This document shows, in pieces, positions 39,351 through 48,861 of a stretch of 64,000 bases of DNA. Positions within the stretch are counted from its first letter, which is position 1; every line of letters begins with the position of its first letter. The notes below the pieces were generated by a model. The model saw nothing but the letters and a program-made list of their open reading frames with translations, had not been told where the DNA came from and did not search any database. Both the position numbers and the translations under genes were made by a program. This DNA comes from an uncultured Aquimarina sp. (GTDB taxonomy: Bacteria; Bacteroidota; Bacteroidia; Flavobacteriales; Flavobacteriaceae): NCBI RefSeq assembly GCF_947495315.1, contig NZ_CANLYD010000002.1, positions 1 through 64,000 of the forward strand, in the 5' to 3' direction.

Positions 39351-40823
39351 TCATTCATTTACAATCGAAATTTTAACTGTATTTATTGAATACCTCCCCG
39401 CAGAAAAGCTTATTGAATCTAAAGCTGATTGGTATTCTTCATAATCGAGTACAACTTCATTATTATTCTCATCTGTAGTGGTAATCCAATAGCCATTAAT
39501 CTTTAGAGTTTCCTGGCTATTGTTATTCGCAATAACCGTGATTTCTTTTGCTTCTGTTGTATAGTTTGAATAATGCATAAAAAGTGTATCCTGCCCCATT
39601 TTTCTAAAGGCTGTAACCTCTGAGTTTGAATTATAATTGGTTGTGGAGCTTATGACATGGGAAGAGTCTGGTTGAGCAGAAGTTAACTGCTTGAAAGCAT
39701 AAAAATGTTTATAAGGTTTAGGTTGAGGAGCGGCCCAAGCAACCTGTATTAACCCACCCGGATGAAATTCGTTTGGATAATTATTTTCAAAATAGAACCA
39801 AGAGCTTACACCATTTCTAACGGCAGTACCAAAAAGATTAGATAAGGATAGCGCCGCTTCAAGTGGTCTATCAACAGAAAGTGACCCCAAAGCATCACCC
39901 TTTAGAGCGTGTGTTTCTGACTGGTATAAGATTTTACCATCTGCCTCAGCCATAATGTTGGTAAACAACGATGGAACAGCACCATTCTCATATTGATGTG
40001 TGGCAATTATATCTATCTGATCCCATACATCAGGATGTTGATCTTTAAAGAATCTCATATAGTCCAAACACCCAACGGGTGATATAGTACTAGGCCCCAT
40101 GATTAAAGGCACTTGCATATTTGTTGTGTTTATACTCGGATCATTTAACATCTCTTTAAATTTTGGAACTGCATATTTAAAAATACGTGCTACTGCCTCC
40201 TTAGTATTTCCATTCAGTCCATAATGGTACTTACGGAATGTGCGATCTAGATCAGGTTCATTAACAACGTTCAATATTTCTACAGACACTCCACGATCAC
40301 TAAACCCTTTAAACAATCGAAAAAACCATTGCGCTAAACGATCATAAATATCAGGATCGTCAGTGTCTAAAACTTGTAATGTTTCTCCTCCAACGACAAG
40401 CTCTTTCATTAAATCATCAGGAAATTTATTTCCAACAAGTGAAAACTCAATTTCGGGACGGTAAATTTTGGCAGCCTTTATATAATTCGCTCTTCGATCA
40501 AAATAAGAAGGATCATCACTAGGGTAAATTTGGATATAGTCTTGAAGGTACTTCATATTACAATCCTTTACCATAAGCCGTATTGCCTCATCCTGTGAAG
40601 CTTCGCTCATGCTATAATGATGTCCTAAAAATAGGCCTATAGAAACTCCACCTCCAATAAATTGATGCTTATAATCTTCAGCATTCAGAATTATTTTTTG
40701 TGTTTCAACACTTATTTCTGGATCGATGGGTGCCATTTGTTCAGGATCATCCGTTCCACAACTTATTAAAACCAAAATAAAAGAAATATAAAATAACCGG
40801 ACTAAAATTTTCGATACCTCCAT
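39351..40823 (-). CDS. GH30-like glycoside hydrolase, lipoprotein
   Basis: The 490-residue product has a lipoprotein signal (LVLISC, Cys22), a TIM barrel starting QFIGGGVSIGLF, and a C-terminal beta-sandwich (about 390-488). Glu189 in VVNEPD and Glu303 in YQSETHA fit acid/base and nucleophile of clan GH-A enzymes. The combination resembles GH30, but the match is loose and the subfamily cannot be assigned; GH39- or GH5-like relatives are possible. It carries the shared promoter motif, linking it to the rhamnose genes rather than to the xylan locus beside it. Confidence 0.7.
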   Translation of the reverse strand: MEVSKILVRLFYISFILVLISCGTDDPEQMAPIDPEISVETQKIILNAEDYKHQFIGGGVSIGLFLGHHYSMSEASQDEAIRLMVKDCNMKYLQDYIQIYPSDDPSYFDRRANYIKAAKIYRPEIEFSLVGNKFPDDLMKELVVGGETLQVLDTDDPDIYDRLAQWFFRLFKGFSDRGVSVEILNVVNEPDLDRTFRKYHYGLNGNTKEAVARIFKYAVPKFKEMLNDPSINTTNMQVPLIMGPSTISPVGCLDYMRFFKDQHPDVWDQIDIIATHQYENGAVPSLFTNIMAEADGKILYQSETHALKGDALGSLSVDRPLEAALSLSNLFGTAVRNGVSSWFYFENNYPNEFHPGGLIQVAWAAPQPKPYKHFYAFKQLTSAQPDSSHVISSTTNYNSNSEVTAFRKMGQDTLFMHYSNYTTEAKEITVIANNNSQETLKINGYWITTTDENNNEVVLDYEEYQSALDSISFSAGRYSINTVKISIVNE

Positions 40824-40940
40824 AATAATTATTAGTTTATCAATTATACTTCCTTTTAAGACTACACGTATGATTAGTTTTCACATGGTGCTCTAAAAGA
40901 CCAAAAACTTTATACAACTTAAGTAATCTTTAAGAAGTCT

Positions 40941-40985
40941 CTAAGTTATTTTAAAACACTAATGTTTGTATCCTGTACTATCTTG
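40941..40985 (-). promoter_or_regulatory. Shared-motif promoter of the GH30-like gene
   Basis: Read leftward, 40985-40968 is CAAGATAGTACAGGATAC. After exactly 19 nt comes TAACTTAG (40948-40941), one base from TANNTTTG. The start codon is at 40823. The rest of the gap 40824-41293 holds the tRNA fragment and a hairpin. Confidence 0.6.
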
Positions 40986-41188
40986 TTAAATTGATATCAA
41001 CCTATCTCAAGTAGAAATTTTTATTAATTAACAACAGAAATGAATGTATCGTAATTTTCTGCCTCTAGAAATCAGTTTAAGATGTCTGATTTTTAATCTG
41101 TTTTAAGTAGTTCTTTAATAACGAACTTCTTAAGAGTACACAAATTAGAGATCTTTGTTGTAGGTTAGTTTTTTGATATTTCCAATAA

Positions 41189-41223
41189 TCAAGAGGTCGT
41201 GGGTTCGAGTCCCATCTTCTCCA
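41189..41223 (+). repeat. Right copy of tRNA-Ala 3'-end repeat (candidate att site)
   Basis: These 35 nt reproduce the tRNA-Ala 3' half from the anticodon stem to the discriminator base, with one mismatch to 174-208 and the same orientation. The 5' half is absent, so it is not a working tRNA gene. It marks the right end of the proposed island. Confidence 0.75.
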
Positions 41224-41231
41224 TAAAATAA

Positions 41232-41262
41232 AATCCCTGTAAAAATTATATTTACAGGGATT
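41232..41262. terminator. Strong hairpin beyond the tRNA fragment
   Basis: AATCCCTGTAAA (41232-41243) pairs perfectly over 12 bp with TTTACAGGGATT (41251-41262) around a 7-nt loop. It lies 9 nt after the tRNA fragment and 32 nt from the GH10 stop, so it can end GH10 transcription. Before insertion it may have terminated the tRNA. Confidence 0.75.
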
Positions 41263-41293
41263 ATTATGACGATTGTTTATGGGAATAAGTTTA

Positions 41294-42676
41294 TTATAAT
41301 CCTTCTAAAAACCCTTGATACGCTTGTTTTTTATTAAAAGAAGCATCAAACAAAAGAGGCCACTCTGGTCGACCGTTATTTTCTGGAATAAGCCAAGTAT
41401 CATCATCTTTTAATCCCCAAAGTGTTATTGCATATTTCTTATTCTGAGGAATTGCATTAAAGATTTCTACTACTTCTTGTACTCTTTGAGATTGAGCCAT
41501 TGCTCTTTCCTCAGTAAGTTCGGTTAAATCATTCGCAGCATTTACCTTTACATCTAACTCTGCAAAATGTATTAATACATCTTTCGCAACTAATTCATCC
41601 GTAGCATCTTGTATTTGTTGGGTGCTTGGAAAATTGTAATCTATATGCATTTGATACCCTACACCATCTATAAGATCACTTGCTAACAAGTCGTCTACCA
41701 TTGCCAGTACTTTCCCTCTTTTTGTGCCATCGAATGTCATGTTATAATCATTGTAAAATAACTTAACATTTGGATCTGCAGCTCTGGCAAAAGCAAAACA
41801 TTTTTCGACATAATCTTCACCCATTCTCTGTAAGAAAACAGTATCTCTCCATTGCACACCGGGATCATCATCAATCGCTTCATTTACAACATCCCACGAA
41901 TTGATTTTACCTTGATATCTTGTAAATACATCTGTGATATATTGTTCTATTAAATCTTCAAACTCCTGATCAGTACCACTAAAATTTTCTAATACTTGTG
42001 GTAGACTTCTATGCCAGATTAGTGTATGTCCATGTACATTTATATTATTTGCTTCTGCATAATCAACTAATGCATCTACTTTACTCCAATCATATATAAT
42101 TGCACCTGTATTATCAATACCCGTAAATATAGAAGCCATTTTCATATCATTTTCTGCTGTGATGCTACTAAACTCTCTTGTATATATTTCATCATAAGAG
42201 GATATATTAGTTCTAGCTTCAGAAACAGCTACACCAACAAAAAAGTTGTTTTCTGTGGCACTTTTTAGAGTAACATCATCAGGGAATTGGGTATTTGTTT
42301 CTACCGAAATGGTATTTGAATTTCCTGAGACAACACCGCCTACAACAGCTCTCACTCTATAATAATATGTAGTATTTGAATTTAATCCAGTAACTGATTG
42401 AGACAGTTGATTTATAGACAGATTATCAAAACCATCTACAAAAGAACTAAAACCACTATCAGCAGAAACATCTAACACATATTCACTCGCTCTAAATACA
42501 TTATTCCAATTTGCCCTAAAACTTGTTAAAGAAATATCACTTGCTTCTTGAGCTACTGGAGCTATTGCTCCAGACGAACCGTTATTGTCATCATCACTTG
42601 AGCATGACATAAATGACAGTATGGTAAGACATACCATCACATAAAATGTCGAATTACTTATTTTTCCTAATTTCAT
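41294..42676 (-). CDS. GH10 endo-1,4-beta-xylanase with fibronectin-III domain
   Basis: The 460-residue product has a lipoprotein signal (SFMSC, Cys25), a fibronectin-III domain (about 38-128) and a GH10 TIM barrel (about 135-458). Glu266 in DVVNEAIDDD is the acid/base and Glu373 in IHFAELDVKV the nucleophile; GHTLIWH and TLWGLKDDDTW are further GH10 marks. It would cut the xylan backbone at the cell surface. It is the last gene of the leftward operon after the surface glycan-binding protein gene. Confidence 0.96.
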   Translation of the reverse strand: MKLGKISNSTFYVMVCLTILSFMSCSSDDDNNGSSGAIAPVAQEASDISLTSFRANWNNVFRASEYVLDVSADSGFSSFVDGFDNLSINQLSQSVTGLNSNTTYYYRVRAVVGGVVSGNSNTISVETNTQFPDDVTLKSATENNFFVGVAVSEARTNISSYDEIYTREFSSITAENDMKMASIFTGIDNTGAIIYDWSKVDALVDYAEANNINVHGHTLIWHRSLPQVLENFSGTDQEFEDLIEQYITDVFTRYQGKINSWDVVNEAIDDDPGVQWRDTVFLQRMGEDYVEKCFAFARAADPNVKLFYNDYNMTFDGTKRGKVLAMVDDLLASDLIDGVGYQMHIDYNFPSTQQIQDATDELVAKDVLIHFAELDVKVNAANDLTELTEERAMAQSQRVQEVVEIFNAIPQNKKYAITLWGLKDDDTWLIPENNGRPEWPLLFDASFNKKQAYQGFLEGL

Positions 42677-42704
42677 CTTACTATTTTTTTTAATTTTAAT
42701 ATGA

Positions 42705-42749
42705 CAAGGAGGATCTCATCAAATCTTAACTTGAATCAGTTCCTCCTTG
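42705..42749. other. Intercistronic hairpin between binding-protein and GH10 genes
   Basis: CAAGGAGGA (42705-42713) and TCCTCCTTG (42741-42749) form a perfect 9-bp stem around a 27-nt loop in the 133-nt gap. It could stabilise the upstream transcript or reduce read-through into the xylanase gene. Confidence 0.5.
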
Positions 42750-42809
42750 ACATGGCTTCTCTTTTTTTAAAAGAAAAGAAACTGGGGACTTTTTTTGTTT
42801 TGATATTCG

Positions 42810-44006
42810 TTACTCTAATTCTAAAACTTCGAACTTAATATTATCATATTTATATCCTGAAGGTACTACTCCAGCGCCTCCTTCGTGGCTGATTTGCATC
42901 TTAACAGCTACGATAGTTGATGGGTTTACATCTCCATTACTTTGATTACCTGGATCAAAACTGAAACCAAAATCTGACATTTTTAATCTTAATGTTTGCC
43001 ATCCGGTTCCTTCTAATGGAGCTTTAATCAACCAGTTACTTCGGTCATCTTCCAAAACAAATTCCATTACCGTGCCTGGAAAACCATCTCCATTAATATC
43101 AATGATTAGAAAGGCATTTTCTGCATCTGTAGATGTTGTCACAGAAGCAATAGTTTGATGAGAACTTCCTGTAAAACCATCTGTACCTGTATCATCCCAA
43201 ATAATTTCTGCTCCAGTACTTCCATCTGCACCTATCCCATTGGCAATTCTAAACATATTGTCTCCATAACTAAACCAATCCGCAGCATAATCATCGTTAA
43301 TACTTGGTATTCCATTACCTTCAAAATCAGTTATTAAAATCTCTACAATACCGCCTACAATTGGTAAATCCTTAGAAACCATTCCTGCAGAAGTAACCAC
43401 GGTAAACTCTGTTGTTTCGGTTTTACCTTCAGGAAAAGTAAAAATAAGTTCTTGAGGAGAAACCACGATAAAATCCCCTACTGATTCTCCATCAATCAGC
43501 ACGTCCTGTACGTTAAAAAACCAGTTACCAAACACTCTAATTTCTAAACCGCCCTCTCCCTTTGGTGGAGAAAAAGTATCCTGAACCGTTAATGTAGGTT
43601 CAGGTTGTTTTATCTCAAACTGAGAAGATACTGTTTCACCATAAAGATTAGTAAACTTTACTGTTTGGGTTCCAAAACGACTTCCTTGGTCTACATCAAA
43701 GGGAACATTAAAGAACAGTGCTACATTAGAATTCAATGCCGAGTTGAAAAAGGTATTTACCGTTCCATCAAAAACGATTTCTTTCATATCACTTAGACCT
43801 GATCCTTCTACTCTGACCAATTCATCAGGAAAACCCGAATTGATTGTAGGTTCATCACCAAGAGATAGGATAGTTGCAATTTCTGGAGCACCAAATTCTC
43901 CTCCATCATTTTCGCTGTCTTCACAAGAAAACAATCCTAAGAACAAGATCATTATAGAAGATAAGGTAAACAATCCCTTATTCGTATTTATTAATTTGTT
44001 TTTCAT
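42810..44006 (-). CDS. Surface glycan-binding lipoprotein with IPT/TIG domains
   Basis: The 398-residue product has a lipoprotein signal (LGLFSC, Cys28), two IPT/TIG-like immunoglobulin domains (about 40-135 and 138-215) and a C-terminal carbohydrate-binding beta-sandwich (about 225-398; ILITDFEGNG, YKYDNIKFEVLELE). This matches the surface glycan-binding proteins encoded after SusD in xylan and xyloglucan loci. It would hold xylan at the cell surface. The gap to susD is 4 nt. Confidence 0.88.
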   Translation of the reverse strand: MKNKLINTNKGLFTLSSIMILFLGLFSCEDSENDGGEFGAPEIATILSLGDEPTINSGFPDELVRVEGSGLSDMKEIVFDGTVNTFFNSALNSNVALFFNVPFDVDQGSRFGTQTVKFTNLYGETVSSQFEIKQPEPTLTVQDTFSPPKGEGGLEIRVFGNWFFNVQDVLIDGESVGDFIVVSPQELIFTFPEGKTETTEFTVVTSAGMVSKDLPIVGGIVEILITDFEGNGIPSINDDYAADWFSYGDNMFRIANGIGADGSTGAEIIWDDTGTDGFTGSSHQTIASVTTSTDAENAFLIIDINGDGFPGTVMEFVLEDDRSNWLIKAPLEGTGWQTLRLKMSDFGFSFDPGNQSNGDVNPSTIVAVKMQISHEGGAGVVPSGYKYDNIKFEVLELE

Positions 44007-44010
44007 TTTC

Positions 44011-45570
44011 TTAATTATTAATTACATAATCTACTGCTGGACTTGTCGTATCTATGAACGATAACTCTGCTGATGGAATTGGCAATGTAAAGCCACTATC
44101 ACCTGCATTATCTACAAAAAACGAAGAAACATCCAACGGAACCAAGGTATTTACCGTTCCTCTATCCTGACTTCTTATAATAGACGTTGCCATACCTCTG
44201 TCCATTCTTACCAAATCAAGCCAAAACTTACCTGCTTCAAAAGCAAATTCAATTCTTCTTTCATCCATAAGTGCTTCTCTGGTTAACAGTGCTTTTTCCG
44301 AAAGTCCCGCTCTTCTTCGAATTTGATTAAATGCATCCAGCGCCTGAACATCTCCAGTAGAATCTGCATCACCCATAATAGCTTCTGCATAGATCATAAG
44401 TACATCTGCGTATCGCATTAGTTGCGTACTCATTTCTGTTCTCATAAAGAATACATTTGGATGCTCATTTAAGGATCCTACCACATATTTTCTGTATCGT
44501 AACTTTGTTGAAGATTCATCTCCATTTTCAGGAAACGTCCACCCTCCCTGGGTAGTTAATAATTCAGAATACGTTCTTCCTGGTTCGCAAATGATCCATT
44601 TTCTTCGTAGATCTTCTTCACCAGGTTCTGTTATCTTGTCAAAGGCTAGAAATAAATCGATACTTGGTGATACAGAACCGAAAGAACCATCATTACCAAT
44701 GACATCATCACTTGCAATAAGATAGGCTTGGTTCGTATTCTGTATCCCCCATAATCCATTAATGGAAGTCCAAACCCATCTATAAATACCTTCACTGTTT
44801 ACACTTGCTGATGGATCTATAAATTGATCTTGATAATTAGGCTGTAAATTGTGTAATCCACTATTAATAACCAATTCTGCATACTCCCTAGATTTTGCAT
44901 AATCCTTGCGGGTTAAATACATTTCTGCCAGATACGACCAAGCTGCCGTTTTTCCTACTCTTATTCCACCAGAAGAACCTAGAGGCAATAAGTCTGCTGC
45001 CTTTTGTAAATCATTTTCTATAAAAGCATAGATACTAGAAACCGTATTAAGAGGATATAAAGTAGAAGTGTCCGAAGTGATTTCATCAACAACTGGAATT
45101 TCTCCCCATAATCGTACCAAATAGAAATATGAAAAAGCGCGGATAAATCGTGCTTCACCTTCTACTTGATTTTTAACCTCTTCAGAAATCTCAGGGTTCA
45201 ATTCTCCTGCCACAACTTTTAATAGTTGATTTGCGTCTGCAATTCCTTTATAAAAACCTTCCCATCCTTCTAAAAGCGTACCATTATTAACTCCTACGGA
45301 GAATAATCTCCAAGGAGCATCTCCTTCGAAGCCTATAGAGTTACCTGCCAACATATCCAAGGAATACATAAACTTATCATTCGTTGTAAAAAAGGATTGC
45401 CCATATAAGGAGTTTGCTCCAGCTAATAGTTGATCATCTGTTTGATAAAAATTATCTTCTGTAATAGAATCTACAACATCAATTTCTAAAAAATCATCAC
45501 CACAAGAGGTTAGAAAGGTCAATACAATGAAATACTTAAAAAAATTCTTACTATTTTTCATACTGAACAT
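44011..45570 (-). CDS. SusD/RagB-family lipoprotein of the xylan locus
   Basis: The 519-residue product has a lipoprotein signal (LTFLTSC, Cys23; the second Met, at 45561, is an alternative start), the SusD opening GDDFLEIDVVDSITEDNFYQTDDQ, a TPR-like helical core, and C-terminal ALMDERRIEFAFEAGKFWLDLVRM. It would cap the partner SusC channel and bind xylo-oligosaccharides. It follows susC by 21 nt. Confidence 0.95.
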   Translation of the reverse strand: MFSMKNSKNFFKYFIVLTFLTSCGDDFLEIDVVDSITEDNFYQTDDQLLAGANSLYGQSFFTTNDKFMYSLDMLAGNSIGFEGDAPWRLFSVGVNNGTLLEGWEGFYKGIADANQLLKVVAGELNPEISEEVKNQVEGEARFIRAFSYFYLVRLWGEIPVVDEITSDTSTLYPLNTVSSIYAFIENDLQKAADLLPLGSSGGIRVGKTAAWSYLAEMYLTRKDYAKSREYAELVINSGLHNLQPNYQDQFIDPSASVNSEGIYRWVWTSINGLWGIQNTNQAYLIASDDVIGNDGSFGSVSPSIDLFLAFDKITEPGEEDLRRKWIICEPGRTYSELLTTQGGWTFPENGDESSTKLRYRKYVVGSLNEHPNVFFMRTEMSTQLMRYADVLMIYAEAIMGDADSTGDVQALDAFNQIRRRAGLSEKALLTREALMDERRIEFAFEAGKFWLDLVRMDRGMATSIIRSQDRGTVNTLVPLDVSSFFVDNAGDSGFTLPIPSAELSFIDTTSPAVDYVINN

Positions 45571-45591
45571 ATTATTTTCTTTTTCATTTTT

Positions 45592-48500
45592 TTAAAACTG
45601 TACATTTAGTCCAAGAGTCATTGTTCTTGGAACGGGATATCTACCAAAGTCTATACCTTTAAAAAGAGCACTTTGATTTAATGATCCTACCTCTGGATCG
45701 TAACCTGAATAATCCGTAAAGGTGTATAAATTTTGAATAGTGGTATATACTCTAATTTGATCAAAAATTTTGGTTTTACCAAACGTATCTTTAGGTAAGG
45801 TACATCCGAAAGTAACACTCTGAATTCTTAGATAAGAACCATCTTCTATAAATCTATCAGACACTCTATTGTTTCCATTCTTATCTCCGTCAGAATATCT
45901 TGGCAAACTTCCATCTGTATTCGAAGCACTGAATCGATCGATCACTGTAGCTGCTTGATTTGCATTAAAACGATTTACACCTTCAATATACGTTCTAGTA
46001 TAGTTGTAAATGTCATTACCGTAAGATCCTTGAAGGAAGACAGATAAATCAAACATTCCATATCGGAAATTGTTAGTTATACTATAGGTAAAATCCGGAT
46101 GTGGATTCCCAATAAAAGTTCTATCATTATCATCTATGGTTCCGTCTCCATTAAGGTCTTTAAAACGCACATCACCAATCCAGGTACCAGTAGCTTCATT
46201 ACGGGTACTCTCTGCAGGGATTACGCCATTATCTAATTCTTCTTGAGTTCTAAATAAATCATCTGTTACAAAACCATAGAACATTCCAATCGGTTGACCA
46301 ACTTCTGATCTTGTCAAATCTGCAATAATTTCCTCATCTCTTAGTGTACCTATAATAGCATCATTTTCACCAGATAGTTCCGTGATTTCGTTACGATATA
46401 AACTAAATACAATATTAGTATCCCAACTAAACTTTTCATTAGTAACATTTTTAGTGTTTAACGTAACATCAATACCGTCGTTGATCATTTCACCAAAGTT
46501 TTCTACAGGAGCATTGACCCCGATAAAAGACAATGTGTTTAAACTTCCTAAAAAGCCTGGAACGGGTCTTGTGGCAAGAAAATCTTTGGATGTTTTTCTA
46601 TAGACATCAACATCCAGTCTAATTTTGTTATCGACAAAACCAAGTTCAACTCCCAGATTAGGAGAAATTAATGATTCCCAAGCTACATCCGCATTAGCGA
46701 AATTGGCTAAACTAAACCCACTACCAAGCGCTGTATTTTGATTTCTAAGAAAACTTAAATAAAGGAAATTATTAATATCCTGGTTTCCACTGGTACCATA
46801 TCCTGCTCGGATCTTAAAATAACTCCAAGCACTAGCGATTCCTTCCATAAAAGGTTCATCGCTAACTACCCATGCAGCTGATACTGATGGAAACAATCCC
46901 CATCGATTATTGGGACCAAATTTTGAAGATCCGTCATATCTAAGCGATGCTGAAAGAAAATATTTAGAGTTATAATTATAATTAATTCTACCGAAATATG
47001 AGAGAAGCGATTGAGCTCCCTCGAAAGATTCTGATAGCGATGTTTCTGCATCACCGGTATTTAAACCAGGAATATCATTACTTGGAAAATCAGATCGCTG
47101 TCCCGATAATCCCTGAAATTGTACTTTTTGGGCTTCCGTTCCTAATAAAATATCCAACCCGTGATTTCCTATCTGAGGAGTATAGGTTAAATAATTTTTA
47201 AACAGATAATACAACCCCTCATTCGCGCTTTTAAAAGCTGAATTCAAGCCATTCGAAAGTGATCCAAAATCAAAAGTTGGGAAAAAACTTTCTGTTTTGG
47301 CAGTATTATAATCATATCCTAAATCAGATCTAAACTTAAGATTATTTGCTAATTTTAAATCTAAATAGATATTTCCATTTACTTTAAAACGTTCCAGCGT
47401 ACTATTTCTTATTTCTGAAGCAGCTACTGGATTGAGTGCTCCTGTATTACCTAAACCATTTTCTGGAGAACCAAACGTCCCATCTGGATTTCTAACAGGT
47501 ACATCGGGTGTTTGTCTTAAAGCTGATGTAATAGTTCCATTTCGAGAATCGTTTAATCCTATTTGTTCTAATGAACTACTCAAGTTAATGTTATGTCCAA
47601 ATTTAATCCTATCGTTATATTGATAATCTAGATTTAATCGTAAACCAAACCTCCTTAAACCAGAATTAATTATAATACCATCTTGATCAAAATAATTTGC
47701 CGAGGCGTAGAATTTTGTTCTTTCTTTTCCTCCAGAAATTGATAATTGATGATTGGTTATCGGAGCAGCTCTAAAAATTGCTTTTTGCCAATCCGTTCCT
47801 TCTCCCAAAATACCTGGGTTTTCAAACTGTGGAGCTGGAGGTAAATTAGTTGATGGGCTTTGTCTAACCTCATTTGAATACGCTGCAAATTCCCTAAGAT
47901 TCATCATGTCCAATAATTTTGGTACAGTTTGAATCCCTCCATATGTCTCATAACTTATCTTAGCTTTACCAGCTTTTCCTCTTTTTGTAGTAATGAGAAC
48001 TACACCATTAGAGGATTGTGCTCCATATATCGCTGCCGCAGAAGCATCTTTTAAAACTGTTATCGATTCGATATCATTTGGATTCAATGCAGAAAGAGGA
48101 CTTATTGCGGTTTGCCCACCAGTTCCTCCGAAACGTGAAAAATTAAAGGAATCACTTTCTGAATTCTGAACGTTTACTCCATCAATAATATATAAAGGTT
48201 CATTAGATCCTGTAACAGAGGTAGTACCACGTATTCTTACGGATACTGCTCCTCCTGGTCGTCCGGAGCTTCGTGTCACGGTAACACCAGATACTAAACC
48301 CTGAATTCCCTGATCAATATTAGTAACGACTTGTTTTTCTAAAACATCTGCACTAATTGTTGATATAGCGGATGTAAGATCTTTTTTTCTACTTTGTCCG
48401 TATCCAATAACCACAACTTGTTCTAAATCTGTTGGCTCTGGAATCATTACGACATCAATTTTTCCGGATTCAATAACAATTTTTTCTATAGTTTGCATTC

Positions 48501-48729
48501 CGACGTAAGAAAATACCAAAATATCCCCTTTGGATAACCCTGTTAGTTCATAGTTCCCATCAAAATCGGTTAAAGCTCCATTGGTAGTGCCTTTTACCAA
48601 TACCGTTACGCCTGGCAGAGGCAACTTATCCTGATCTGTAACTGTTCCGCTTATACTATCTTCTTGCGAAAAAACATGCTGTGTCCCAATTAAAATAAAT
48701 GCAATAATTGCGAGTTTAAGTTTTATCAT
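45592..48729 (-). CDS. SusC-family TonB-dependent transporter of the xylan locus
   Basis: The 1045-residue product has a signal peptide (to about 21), a carboxypeptidase-D-like domain (ISGTVTDQDKLPLPGVTV, about 25-98), a plug (EQVVVIGYGQ, LYIIDGVNV, ITVLKDASAAAIYGAQSSNGVV) and a beta-barrel ending in LNVQF. It would import xylo-oligosaccharides across the outer membrane with its SusD partner. A stem-loop lies 28-51 nt upstream of the start codon. Confidence 0.96.
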   Translation of the reverse strand: MIKLKLAIIAFILIGTQHVFSQEDSISGTVTDQDKLPLPGVTVLVKGTTNGALTDFDGNYELTGLSKGDILVFSYVGMQTIEKIVIESGKIDVVMIPEPTDLEQVVVIGYGQSRKKDLTSAISTISADVLEKQVVTNIDQGIQGLVSGVTVTRSSGRPGGAVSVRIRGTTSVTGSNEPLYIIDGVNVQNSESDSFNFSRFGGTGGQTAISPLSALNPNDIESITVLKDASAAAIYGAQSSNGVVLITTKRGKAGKAKISYETYGGIQTVPKLLDMMNLREFAAYSNEVRQSPSTNLPPAPQFENPGILGEGTDWQKAIFRAAPITNHQLSISGGKERTKFYASANYFDQDGIIINSGLRRFGLRLNLDYQYNDRIKFGHNINLSSSLEQIGLNDSRNGTITSALRQTPDVPVRNPDGTFGSPENGLGNTGALNPVAASEIRNSTLERFKVNGNIYLDLKLANNLKFRSDLGYDYNTAKTESFFPTFDFGSLSNGLNSAFKSANEGLYYLFKNYLTYTPQIGNHGLDILLGTEAQKVQFQGLSGQRSDFPSNDIPGLNTGDAETSLSESFEGAQSLLSYFGRINYNYNSKYFLSASLRYDGSSKFGPNNRWGLFPSVSAAWVVSDEPFMEGIASAWSYFKIRAGYGTSGNQDINNFLYLSFLRNQNTALGSGFSLANFANADVAWESLISPNLGVELGFVDNKIRLDVDVYRKTSKDFLATRPVPGFLGSLNTLSFIGVNAPVENFGEMINDGIDVTLNTKNVTNEKFSWDTNIVFSLYRNEITELSGENDAIIGTLRDEEIIADLTRSEVGQPIGMFYGFVTDDLFRTQEELDNGVIPAESTRNEATGTWIGDVRFKDLNGDGTIDDNDRTFIGNPHPDFTYSITNNFRYGMFDLSVFLQGSYGNDIYNYTRTYIEGVNRFNANQAATVIDRFSASNTDGSLPRYSDGDKNGNNRVSDRFIEDGSYLRIQSVTFGCTLPKDTFGKTKIFDQIRVYTTIQNLYTFTDYSGYDPEVGSLNQSALFKGIDFGRYPVPRTMTLGLNVQF

Positions 48730-48757
48730 ATGACATTGTTTTTATGTAGTTTAGTTA

Positions 48758-48780
48758 AAAAGTGCTTGATAGCCACTTTT
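48758..48780 (-). terminator. Hairpin with T-run just before susC (possible attenuator)
   Basis: In the leftward transcript AAAAGTG and CACTTTT form a 7-bp stem around a 9-nt loop, followed by T residues. It sits after the GH3 gene and only 28 nt before the susC start. It could end GH3 transcripts or attenuate read-through. The rest of 48730-48861 has no gene. Confidence 0.45.
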
Positions 48781-48861
48781 GTTTTCCTTTAATTAGTATT
48801 CCTTGTCCCTTACAACTATTTAGATGCCAATTAATTAAAGCTTCATTTTTTAGTTTCATTT

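Noticed and set aside
41189..41223. Second tRNA-Ala gene
   Set aside because: Only the 3' half is present; acceptor 5' strand, D-arm and anticodon are missing.
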